A stretch of DNA of 64,000 bases from Vigna angularis. Taxonomy: Eukaryota; Streptophyta; Magnoliopsida; Fabales; Fabaceae. The stretch is taken from positions 13,374,501 to 13,438,500 of the forward strand of contig NC_068970.1 of assembly GCF_016808095.1 (NCBI RefSeq), written 5' to 3'. A program made the position numbers and the translations under genes. Positions 26,176 through 36,489 of this stretch are shown piece after piece. The notes under the pieces were generated by a model. The model made no database searches, was not told where the DNA came from, and saw nothing but the letters and a program-made list of their open reading frames with translations. Numbering within the stretch: the first letter of the stretch is position 1; every line of letters begins with the position of its first letter.

Positions 26176-26234
26176 TATAGTTAATTATATTAAATTATAC
26201 TAAATTATAGTTAATTATATTTTTAATAAACTAA

Positions 26235-27434
26235 CACTAGTGCAAAAATAACGTATAACGTCACGCGTTCAACGTCCAACCACTGAATAGTCAACTAAAA
26301 ATGACCGGTGACATTTTTGTAAATAAATGCAATTGTAGAATGTCGAATCCCCATTCAATTCGACGTTCTATGATGGTAATTATTTAAACCAGCACGTCAT
26401 CCTCTTTCTATTTTCTTTTAAACCACCATTAGTAGGTCGAATCCTGTAGGGTTCGACGTAATATTTGTCGGTCAGAAGCCAAAGAAACCCTTTTTAATTC
26501 TTTTTTTCTTCTTTTAAACAACAAATAATACGTCGAATTCTATAAGGGCTTCGACGTATTATTTGTCAGCTAGAAGCCAAAAAGTAAACCCTTTTTAGTT
26601 CTTTTTTTTCTTTTTTCTTTTAAACCACATATAATACGTCGAATTTTGTAGGAGCTTCGATGTATTATTTGTCAGCCAAAAGTTTTCCCTTTTTAATTTG
26701 AGCGGGGAGATTGAAAATTCATTCACTTATTCTTAGCGCGCGAGACTCTCTTCTCTTCTCAAACTTCTCTCGAACGAAGTTTGACGACCATCACATGTAA
26801 TCTTTCTTTCATTTGATACAAATGCATGTTATTTAACTACTTTATGTATAATTTTCGTTTATTTTGACCAATTATTTTCAAGTTCTTCATAGATGTATTC
26901 TGCTTTCTCTCTCACTGGTGGAAACACTTTCTTCTGAAGAACTCACCTTTTGAATGTTAGTTTTCGTTTTCGTTTTCATTTTGAAGAACTTATCGGTTGA
27001 ACTTGTTTGTTGTTGTTTTTTGTTGAACTTGTTTGTTGTTGTTTTTTGTTGAAATTGTTTGTTGTTGTTATTTGGTTGAACTTGTTTGTTGTTGTTGTTT
27101 GATTGAACTTGTTTGTTGATTGTTATGGTTGTTTGTTGTTGATACTATACTACACGTTCATAGTTGATGCTTTATAAAATACCAAAAACTGAAATTTGTT
27201 GTTTTTTCTGTTTTTCAAGTCTAGTAGAGTTGTGAAAAAGGATTACAATTAATTAAAAAAAACAAAAAAATTGTTTAACGTCGAATATTAACAAAATTCG
27301 ATGTCAATTTGATTAACATCGAATTTTTTAAATTGAATTCAAGTCAATTTAATGTCTCCCGATATGACGTCGACCTCAAATTCGACGTGAAAGGCCATAA
27401 ATCAGCGACGTTATACGATATTTTTTTACTAGTG
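26235..27434. mobile_element. Non-autonomous CACTA (En/Spm) element, copy 2
   Basis: Termini CACTAGTGCAAAAA and TTTTTTACTAGTG are near-perfect inverted repeats. The flanking 3-bp direct repeat is TAA (26232-26234 and 27435-27437). At 1200 bp it has no transposase and matches the copy at 4270-5361 through much of its length. It differs mainly by three tandem hairpin units (26411-26700) and a shorter minisatellite. The chromovirus lies only 37 bp beyond its right duplication. Confidence 0.93.
26411..26700. repeat. Three tandem hairpin units in CACTA copy 2
   Basis: Each ~100-bp unit contains a palindrome with arms like TACGTCGAATTC and GCTTCGACGTA around a short loop, then TTTGTCAGCYAGAAGCC and a T-rich spacer. 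The arms carry the ACGTCGA word that also occurs near both element ends. Copy 1 lacks this tandem block. Confidence 0.8.
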
Positions 27435-27475
27435 TAAAAAAACTGAACTACTTAATATAACATTTAAACTGTATT

Positions 27476-29241
27476 TGTAAGATTCATGAAAAAAAAAAAA
27501 AAGATATATATATATAGTAGTAAATTTTAGTATTTTATTATTAATAATAATTTTAATGGATAGAAAATTGTAAATTTTGGATATAAAATTATAGTAATTT
27601 TAGAAGGAGAGGTTCAAATTTTTGGTAACTTATTTAGTAAATTTTTTTAAATTGAATAGTAAAAAGTAAATAGTAAATAGTAAAAAGTAAATAGTAAAAA
27701 TAAATTTTCAGCATTAAGATTTCTTAGCATGGAAGAAAGTAGTAGGTAGAAATTAGGATCAGATTTGGTGAGAAAATGATTGAAATATTATTTTTAAATA
27801 ATATTAAAATAATAAATAATATTAAAATATTAATGAATAGTAAATTTTTTTACTATAAATAGCCATGGGAGGGAAGGGTATTCTGCACCAAGAGAAGAGA
27901 AATCAAGTGAGAGAAAGTTAGAGAGAAATTTTTAGTTGCAAGAAGGGTAGAGGTTTTGAAAGGTTTCGGAGAAATAAATTCAGAGCAAGAGACGCCTGGA
28001 ATAGAGGTAGGGGAGCTAACCTTTCTATGTTTTTTTTTTATGATTTAATAGTTCTATGCTTTTATATTATGATTTAGTATTATTTTATTACTATTCATAA
28101 ATTGAAATTCTGTGTGAATATTGTTAATGTTTACTGTATGTTTATCTATGTTGAAATTCGGTATAAATATTATATGCTGTTGTTTTGAATCTGTAAATAA
28201 GAAATTTGTTAAAAACTAGTTGAGGAACACTTTGGCTAAGGAAAGACTTGGTACTTAAGTTGTCCATTGTGACGCACCTCTCTTTCTTGGAAGTCTACTC
28301 GACAAGTTTTTAACTTAAATCCTATTGAACAGATTGAGTACTGTTAAATTATTATGCAATATATTGAGTTTGTGTGATTATGTGATGATTGTATTTTATT
28401 ATATTGCATTTGAATTTATGCATCTGAACATGTTATGAGTATTATGGGGAGATTTTGTGGGGGTATAATGTGAGTTGAGGAATATGAGTATGGCATGAGT
28501 CTCGTGGAGAGATTCAGTAATATTATGGTATTTGTGTATATGTTGATGTTGAGGGTCCCGTAGTTGGAGGTTATCCTGATACTCTAATAATCATCTAGTC
28601 TCAAGTAGAGAAGGATGAATTATGTGGTGAGAGGAGCAGGAGGTCCTGGTCTATGTGCCGGTTTTGGACATAGTGAGGGGACTAACCTTGTGAATGGTAT
28701 GAAGTATTTTGGAAGTGTATTTGTAAGAAGAAGTAGAAGTCATTCCAAGTGCATAACCTCCCGTGACCGCTTATCAACGTATCATCCGGATGAGTGTCTA
28801 TTGGGTATTGTGGCGTCTATTGGGTATTGTGAGACGAGTGTCTAATAGGAATTGTGGTATGAGGGTGTCGAACATAATTATTATATGATGTTTATATCAA
28901 GGTAATTATACATGTTTTAAATGATTTGTTGCATGTTAACTCACCCTACTTGTTTGTGTTTGTTTTGTGTTTGGGTATGTGCGATGATCGTATAATTCGT
29001 TATACGGGAGCAGATGAAGGATTGTCGTCTGATCCAATGCCAATGAAGAGAGAGACAGAAGAATAAGTTAGAAGAATTCGAATTATATTTATGAGTTTAT
29101 AGTTGAAATCTGAGTTTAAAACATGTGTAGATATATATTAACTATGAATTTATAAGTGTGAGATTACGGGATATTACCGTAAATGTAATGTTACAATATA
29201 TAAATTATGAATTATCCAGCGTGAGATATTGGGATGTTACA
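27476..29241 (+). repeat. 5' LTR of the chromovirus
   Basis: Runs from TGTAAGATTC to TGGGATGTTACA. It has a run of 14 A near the start, short tandem AATAGTAAAAAGTAAATAGT repeats at about 27655-27705, a TATA box at 27854, and the GGTTATCCTGATACT block near 28570. The 76-residue frame at 28615-28845 recurs identically in the 3' LTR and is not a gene. Confidence 0.96.
27854..27861 (+). promoter_or_regulatory. TATA box of the chromovirus LTR
   Basis: TATAAATA followed by GCCATGGGAGGGAAGGGT fits the U3/R junction of a plant LTR; the same sequence is at 34273-34280 in the 3' LTR. Transcription would start about 30 bp downstream. Confidence 0.65.
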
Positions 29242-29245
29242 TTAA

Positions 29246-29257
29246 TGGTATCAGAGC
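29246..29257 (+). other. Primer-binding site, initiator-Met tRNA type
   Basis: TGGTATCAGAGC starts four bases after the 5' LTR and is complementary to the 3' end of plant initiator methionine tRNA, the usual primer for reverse transcription in plant Ty3/gypsy elements. Confidence 0.93.
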
Positions 29258-29353
29258 GGTTCGTCCTTAAGACGACCTAAGAGTTGTGGATTAATCCTAC
29301 AAACTCATATTATAAATTATAATAACAATAATTCTCTGTATGAACAGAGAGAA

Positions 29354-32300
29354 ATGGCTCGTAGACAACCCAATCGTGAAACCCCTGAGGTACCTAGCCT
29401 TGCAAGGGCTTTAGAATCTATCGCATCCGCTCTTCAACAACAGGGAGCTGCTTTAATGCAACAGCACACAACGGCCCTACAACAGTTAGAAGCGGCCAGA
29501 CTAAATTCTGAAGCGAGCCAAAGACAACATGCGGAAACCTTAAGACAACTAGCCGAGAATGACACCCATATGGAAGCTCAACCTCAGAGAGTTCAGGAAT
29601 GGACCTTAGAAAATTTTCTGCAACATCGTCCAGCTATTTTTAATGGGAAAACGAGTCCGGATGAAGCTGATCTCTGGATAAGGAACTTGGAAAAGATTTT
29701 TGAAGCAAAGAGGTGTCCACCCGAAACTAGGTTGGCATACTCTGAGTATCAGCTATTTGGGGAAGCAGCACACTGGTGGAACAACACAAAGCTGGTATTA
29801 GAGGAAAGTGGTGAGATTATAACTTGGGAAATTTTTAAGAATAAATTTTATGCTGAGTACTTTCCAGACAGTGTGAGACATTTGAAAGAGGTGGAGTTCT
29901 TGCAGCTGGTGCAAGGCAACAAATCCGTAGCTGAATATGCAGACAGGTTCAAACACTTGGTTCGTTTCTACACCCAACCGTCAAATGAAGAATGGAGGTG
30001 CAGGAAATTCAAAAATGGATTGAGAGCAAACATTCAACTAGCTGTGAATCCTTTAGCTATTAAGGAGTTTGCTGCTTTAGTAGAACATGCCAAAGCTGTA
30101 GAAAGGTTAATAAGTGAGATTGAAGTTCAGAAGTTACCAAGGGTAGGAGGACCATCTGGATCACGAGTTGAACGACATGTAAAGAATCGACCTTATGACA
30201 GACCACAACCTCAGAGGAATCCTCATCAGCAACAACACCAACAGAGAATAATCCAATGTTTCGTCTGCGGAGGACCTCATCTGAAAAGCGTCTGTCCACA
30301 AGTTAATCTACGCAACAAGTGTTTTCTTTGCGGAGCTGAAGGACATTTTGCTAGAGATTGTCTCTCTAACAGAAGAGGAACAACTCAACCTCAACAACCG
30401 CCTCAACAGGGAAGGACTGACAATAAACCACAAGCGACTGGGAGAGTCTATGCCTTAACGGGAGCAGAAGCTGCCAAATCAGGTACTCTCATCATTGGAT
30501 GTTGTAATATAGCTGGTAGAGACTTGAATGTATTGTTTGATTCTGGAGCGACACACTCCTTTTTGTCTGAAACTCTTATTCAAGAGTTGAACCTACCTGT
30601 AAAAGAGCTGCAGTATGATCTTATAGTATCTACACCGGCCTCTAAATTGATAAAAACATCAAGGATGTGTCCTCAATGTCCAATCATTGTAGAAGGACGT
30701 AGGTTCAAAGTACATCTTATATCTTTACCTCTACAAGGTTTAGATGTAATCCTAGGAATGGATTGGTTATCTACCAATCGTATCCTTATAGACTGTAACA
30801 AGAAGGAGTTAATTTTCCCTGATCCTGAAGAAGCGGAGTTGTTGTCATTACAACAAGTGTTGAAGGAAGTAAAAGATGGATCTCTGTGTTTCATTATCTT
30901 GACTCATGTGGAAATTGAGAAAGATAAACAAAATCTTGATATTCCCATAGTTAATGAGTTTAGTGATGTATTCCCAGAAGAAATACCAGGATTACCACCT
31001 CAACGAGAAGTAGAATTTTCCATCGATTTAATACCTGGAGCTGGACCCGTATCGATATCTCCATATCGAATGGCCCCCGCAGAGTTGGCAGAGCTGAAGA
31101 AGCAAATTGAAGAGTTATTGGAAAAACAATTCATCCGACCAAGCGTATCACCATGGGGAGCACCGGTACTGCTAGTGAAGAAGAAAGATGGTAGCTCTAG
31201 ATTGTGTGTTGACTACAGGCAGTTGAACAAGCTAACCATTAAGAACAAGTATCCTTTGCCTAGGATTGACGATTTGATGGATCAGTTGCATGGAGCTCAA
31301 GTATTTTCAAAGATAGATCTAAGGTCTGGATATCATCAACTTTTGGTTAAAGCTGAAGATGTACAGAAGACTGCTTTTAGATCAAGATACGGGCATTACG
31401 AGTATGTAGTTATGCCATTCGGGGTAACTAATGCTCCAGCTTTGTTCATGGATTACATGAACAGAATCTTTCAACCCTTTTTAGATAAGTTTGTCGTAGT
31501 CTTTATAGATGACATACTTATTTATTCCAAAAGTCGAGAAGAACATGAGAGGCACCTAAGAATTGTGCTTGAGATCTTGAGAGAAAAGAAACTATATGCA
31601 AAGTTGTCAAAGTGTGAATTCTGGATACACGAGGTACAATTCTTGGGACATGTTATATCAGCTCAAGGCATAGCAGTGGATCCAACCAAGGTGGAAGCAG
31701 TGCTACGGTGGGAGAAACCAAAGACTACGACGGAAATACGAAGCTTTGTGGGTTTAGCTGGATACTATAGAAAATTTATAGAAGGTTTTTCTAAAATAGT
31801 AGCGCCTTTAACCCAGCTAACTCGCAAAGATCAACCGTTTGTTTGGACGGATAAGTGTGAGAAAAGCTTCCTGGAATTAAAGCATAGGTTGACAAGTGCA
31901 CCAATATTGATTATCCCGAATCCAAGTAAATCTTTTGAGATTTATTGTGATGCTTCACACCAGGGGTTAGGATGTGTGCTTATGCAAGAAAGGAAGGTGG
32001 TGGCTTATGCTTCAAGACAATTAAAGGTTCATGAGAAGAATTATCCTACTCATGATCTAGAATTGGCAGCAGTAGTATTTTCTCTGAAGATTTGGCGACA
32101 TTATCTTTATGGTGTCCAATTTCAAGTATTCAGCGATCACAAAAGTTTGAAGTACCTATTTGACCAAAAAGAGCTAAATATGAGGCAAAGGCGGTGGATG
32201 GAGTTTTTAAAGGATTATGACTTCGAACTTTTGTACCATCCGGGAAAGGCGAATGTAGTAGCTGATGCTTTGAGTAGGAAGATGGTACATGTTTCTCATA

Positions 32301-33832
32301 TGATGATCAAAGAATTGGAATTGGTGGAGAAATTCAGAGATCTCAAGCTACATATGGAATATGAAGTAGATTTCATTAGATGTAGTAATTTGACTATATC
32401 TAACGACTTTCTAACTTTAATCAAAGAGAAACAATTGGTGGATCCTAACCTGAAAGAGATAGCAGAAATGATCAAAACAGAATCAATTAAAGAGTTTAGG
32501 TTAGGACCTGATGGAGTATTAAAATTTAGAAGTAGAATATGTGTACCAGACAATGCAGAAATAAAAAGATTAATCCTTGAAGAAGGACACAAGAGTCGTT
32601 TTAGCATGCATCCCGGCATGACTAAAATGTATCAAGATCTTAAGGAGTCCTTTTGGTGGCCAGGAATGAAGAAGGAAGTAGCACAGTTTGTAGCAGCTTG
32701 TTTGACTTGCCAAAAGGCAAAAGTGGAACACCAAAGGCCTGGAGGAATGCTACAACAATTAGACATACCAGAGTGGAAATGGGATAGCATTGCTATGAAT
32801 TTTGTTACCCATTTACCACGAACAATAAAGGGTAATGATGCCATCTGGGTCATCATTGATCGATTGACAAAAAGTGCTCACTTCTTGGCAATAAATCTGA
32901 GAATGTCAATGACTAAGCTGGCACAATTGTACATAAAGGAAATAGTGAGATTGCACGGTATACCTTCTAGCATTGTGTCAGACAGAGACCCAAGATTTAC
33001 TTCTAGATTCTGGCAAACCTTACAGGAAGCTATGGGCAGTAAATTACGAATGAGTTCCGCATATCATCCCCAAACTGATGGACAATCTGAAAGGACTATC
33101 CAGTCATTAGAAGATCTGTTGAGAACTTGTGTATTAGATCATCTTGGTAGTTGAGATGAAATACTTCCTCTTGTGGAATTTACCTATAACAACAGTTTCC
33201 AAGCAAGTATAGGTATGGCACCTTATGAGGCTCTGTATGGCAGACGATGTCAAACTCCGTTATGCTGGTATCAAGATGGTGAATCAGTTTTAATAGGACC
33301 TGAGCTACTACAACAAACCACCAACAAAGTAAAATTGATACGGGAAAGAATGAAGGCTTCTCAGAGTAGACAAAAATCGTATGCAGATCAAAGGAGGAGA
33401 CCATTAGAGTTTGCGGCTGGGGACCATGTTTTTCTGCGAGTAACTTCAACCACGGGTGTTGGAAGAGCACTTCGCTCCAGGAAACTTTCTCCTAAGTTCA
33501 TTGGTCCATACCAAATTTTGAGACGAATTGGGCTAGTCGCTTACGAGATTGCGCTACCCCCTCAATTGGCCAATCTTCATTCAGTTTTTCATGTCTCCCA
33601 GCTAAGAAAGTATGTACCTGACCCTTCTCACATTATAGAAATAGAGGAGATTCAAATCCGAGAGGACCTCTCAGTAGAAGTACAACCTGTTTGTATAGAA
33701 GATACTAAAACAAAGGAACTTAGAGGAAAAACTATTAATTTAGTCAGGGTAGTTTGGGATAAGAGGACAGGTGACTCTACATGGGAACTAGAAGAAGAGA
33801 TGAAGCAATTATATCCTCAACTATTTTCTTGA
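29354..33832 (+). pseudogene. Chromovirus gag-pol polyprotein, interrupted by an in-frame stop
   Basis: One frame of 1493 codons, broken only by TGA at 33152-33154 after residue 1266. Domains: retrotransposon gag at about 75-255; two zinc knuckles, a shortened one (C302, C305, H309, C314) and a canonical one (C323, C326, H331, C336); aspartic protease with DSGAT at 396-400; reverse transcriptase about 560-750 with active-site FIDD at 717-720; RNase H about 860-985 (D866, E903, D928); integrase zinc site H1079, H1086, C1116, C1119; core with D1210 and E1246 at DD35E spacing. The first core Asp position, usually in an MDF motif, reads MNF here (N1149). After the stop come the integrase end with a GPY-type module and a chromodomain-like tail ending in TWELEEEMKQLYPQLFS. 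ATG 29354 follows the PBS by about 100 bp. The protein would copy and integrate the element; this copy appears defective. Confidence 0.95.
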
Positions 33833-33868
33833 AGTATAGAATTTTCGGGGACGAAAATTTTTGTTGTT

Positions 33869-33876
33869 GGGGAGAA
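33869..33876 (+). other. Polypurine tract
   Basis: GGGGAGAA lies directly against the 3' LTR start, the position of the plus-strand primer. The upstream GGGGACGAAAAT word is common at this place in chromoviruses. Confidence 0.85.
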
Positions 33877-33889
33877 TGTAAGATTCATG

Positions 33890-33921
<32 letters not shown>

Positions 33922-35660
33922 TATATATATATATAGTAGTAAATTTTAGTATTTTATTATTAATAATAATTTTAATGGATAGAAAATTGTAAATTTTGGA
34001 TATAAAATTATAGTAATTTTAGAAGGAGAGGTTCAAATTTTTGGTAACTTATTTAGTAAATTTTTTTAAATTGAATAGTAAAAAGTAAATAGTAAATAGT
34101 AAAAAGTAAATAGTAAAAATAAATTTTCAGCATTAAGATTTCTTAGCATGGAAGAAAGTAGTAGGTAGAAATTAGGATCAGATTTGGTGAGAAAATGATT
34201 GAAATATTATTTTTAAATAATATTAAAATAATAAATAATATTAAAATATTAATGAATAGTAAATTTTTTTACTATAAATAGCCATGGGAGGGAAGGGTAT
34301 TCTGCACCAAGAGAAGAGAAATTAAGTGAGAGAAAGTTAGAGAGAAATTTTTAGTTGCAAGAAGGGTAGAGGTTCTGAAAGGTTTCGGAGAAATAAATTC
34401 AGAGCAAGAGACGCCTGGAATAGAGGTAGGGGAGCTAACCTTTCTATGTTTTTTTTTTATGATTTAATAGTTCTATGCTTTTATATTATGATTTAGTATT
34501 ATTTTATTACTATTCATATATTGAAATTCTGTGTGAATATTGTTAATGTTTACTGTATGTTTATCTATGTTGAAATTCGGTATAAATATTATATGCTGTT
34601 GTTTTGAATCTGTAAATAAGAAATTTGTTAAAAACTAGTTGAGGAACACTTTGGCTAAGGAAAGACTTGGTACTTAAGTTGTCCATTGTGACGCACCTCT
34701 CTTTCTTGGAAGTCTACTCGACAAGTTTTTAACTTAAATCCTATTGAACAGATTGAGTACTGTTAAATTATTATGCAATATATTGAGTTTGTGTGATTAT
34801 GTGATGATTGTATTTTATTATATTGCATTTGAATTTATGCATCTGAACATGTTATGAGTATTATGGGGAGATTTTGTGGGGGTATAATGTGAGTTGAGGA
34901 ATATGAGTATGGCATGAGTCTCGTGGAGAGATTCAGTAATATTATGGTATTTGTGTATATGTTGATGTTGAGGGTCCCGTAGTTGGAGGTTATCCTGATA
35001 CTCTAATAATCATCTAGTCTCAAGTAGAGAGGGATGAATTATGTGGTGAGAGGAGCAGGAGGTCCTGGTCTATGTGCCGGTTTTGGACATAGTGAGGGGA
35101 CTAACCTTGTGAATGGTATGAAGTATTTTGGAAGTGTATTTGTAAGAAGAAGTAGAAGTCATTCCAAGTGCATAACCTCCCGTGACCGCTTATCAACGTA
35201 TCATCCGGATGAGTGTCTATTGGGTATTGTGGCGTCTATTGGGTATTGTGAGACGAGTGTCTAATAGGAATTGTGGTATGAGGGTGTCGAACATAATTAT
35301 TATATGATGTTTATATCAAGGTAATTATACATGTTTTAAATGATTTGTTGCATGTTAACTCACCCTACTTGTTTGTGTTTGTTTTGTGTTTGGGTATGTG
35401 CGATGATCGTATAATTCGTTATACGGGAGCAGATGAAGGATTGTCGTCTGATCCAATGCCAATGAAGAGAGAGACAGAAGAATAAGTTAGAAGAATTCGA
35501 ATTATATTTATGAGTTTATAGTTGAAATCTGAGTTTAAAACATGTGTAGATATATATTAACTATGAATTTATAAGTGTGAGATTACGGAATATTACCGTA
35601 AATGTAATGTTACAATATATAAATTATGAATTATCCAGCGTGAGATATTGGGATGTTACA
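33877..35660 (+). repeat. 3' LTR of the chromovirus
   Basis: Same sequence as the 5' LTR except for five substitutions noticed by eye, a poly(A) run of 30 instead of 14 (33890-33919), and one extra AT in the adjoining microsatellite. The total length difference of 18 bp is fully explained by those two tracts. Confidence 0.96.
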
Positions 35661-35665
35661 GTATT

Positions 35666-36480
35666 ATTTAAGAATTCAGTTTTAAAAAATTGAACTTACA
35701 TCGATTAACTAATAACTAAACTCAATTTTTTATTGAAATATTAAGCATACTATCATCTACGTAAAATGTAAATAAAATATAATTATAAACCCTTGAACCA
35801 TGAAATCAAAGAAAATTAAACAGATTAACAATTTTTCTGTCCATAGTAATAATAATTTCTTCCATGTGAATTTAAATAATTGTTTACAATATTAATAAAG
35901 ATCAAAACACTAAAGTTTTAATTCGAATTTGAATTATATGGTAGTTCACCTAACAAATTTAGTTGGTGTTTAAATTCAAATGTTAAAAGTTCATTGTACT
36001 TCATATTAATTTTTTTATAATCTTAATTATTCACCAATTAAGACAGTGAATAAATTGGCCAAATTCTTCAAATACTATTTATTTTATTATTTTAAATATA
36101 AAATAATATCTTTAAATATATCATTTTATTATTTTAAATATAAAATAAATAGTATTTTAAATAATACCTTCTTCAATTCTACAATTTAAAGTTTGTAATT
36201 ATATATATTTTATTTACTGCTTTTTGTAACTGATACTATGTTTATGTTTGAATGCAATGTTCAGCAATTTGGATATTATATTAACTAGTTTAGTTTTTTT
36301 AGTTTATTATAATAAAGTTTTAATTATACTTTAGTATAATTTAGTTGATTTCGTCCTGTCCTACTTATTTACTTTTACACGATAATCATATATGGAACAA
36401 ACGAGAAAATAATTACGAATTCGTACAAGGCGAAAAAACACACAGTAAAATAATAACAAAAATTTATACAAAAGTTTTAA
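35666..36480. other. AT-rich intergenic DNA, nothing recognised
   Basis: Sequence between two transposons with no coding frame or clear repeat boundary. A short local duplication of TATTTTATTATTTTAAATATAAAATAA-type sequence lies near 36080-36160. Confidence 0.6.
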
Positions 36481-36489
36481 TTAAAATAA

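Larger units (their letters stand above)
27476..35660 (+). mobile_element. Complete Ty3/gypsy chromovirus (Tekay/Del type), LTR to LTR
   Basis: An 8185-bp element with a perfect 5-bp target duplication GTATT (27471-27475 and 35661-35665), LTRs of 1766 and 1784 bp, a primer-binding site, one long gag-pol frame, and a purine tract before the 3' LTR. Domain order gag-protease-RT-RNase H-integrase and a C-terminal chromodomain-like tail place it in the chromovirus group, most likely Tekay/Del. By eye the LTRs differ at five substitutions plus two microsatellite length changes, so the insertion is young (of order 0.1 million years if 1.3e-8 substitutions per site per year applies, an assumed rate). 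An internal stop codon and an altered integrase residue make this copy probably unable to move by itself. Confidence 0.96.

Noticed and set aside
28615..28845. 76-residue frame starting MNYVVRGAGGPGLC
   Set aside because: It lies inside the 5' LTR and recurs identically at 35034-35264 in the 3' LTR; it is non-coding LTR sequence.
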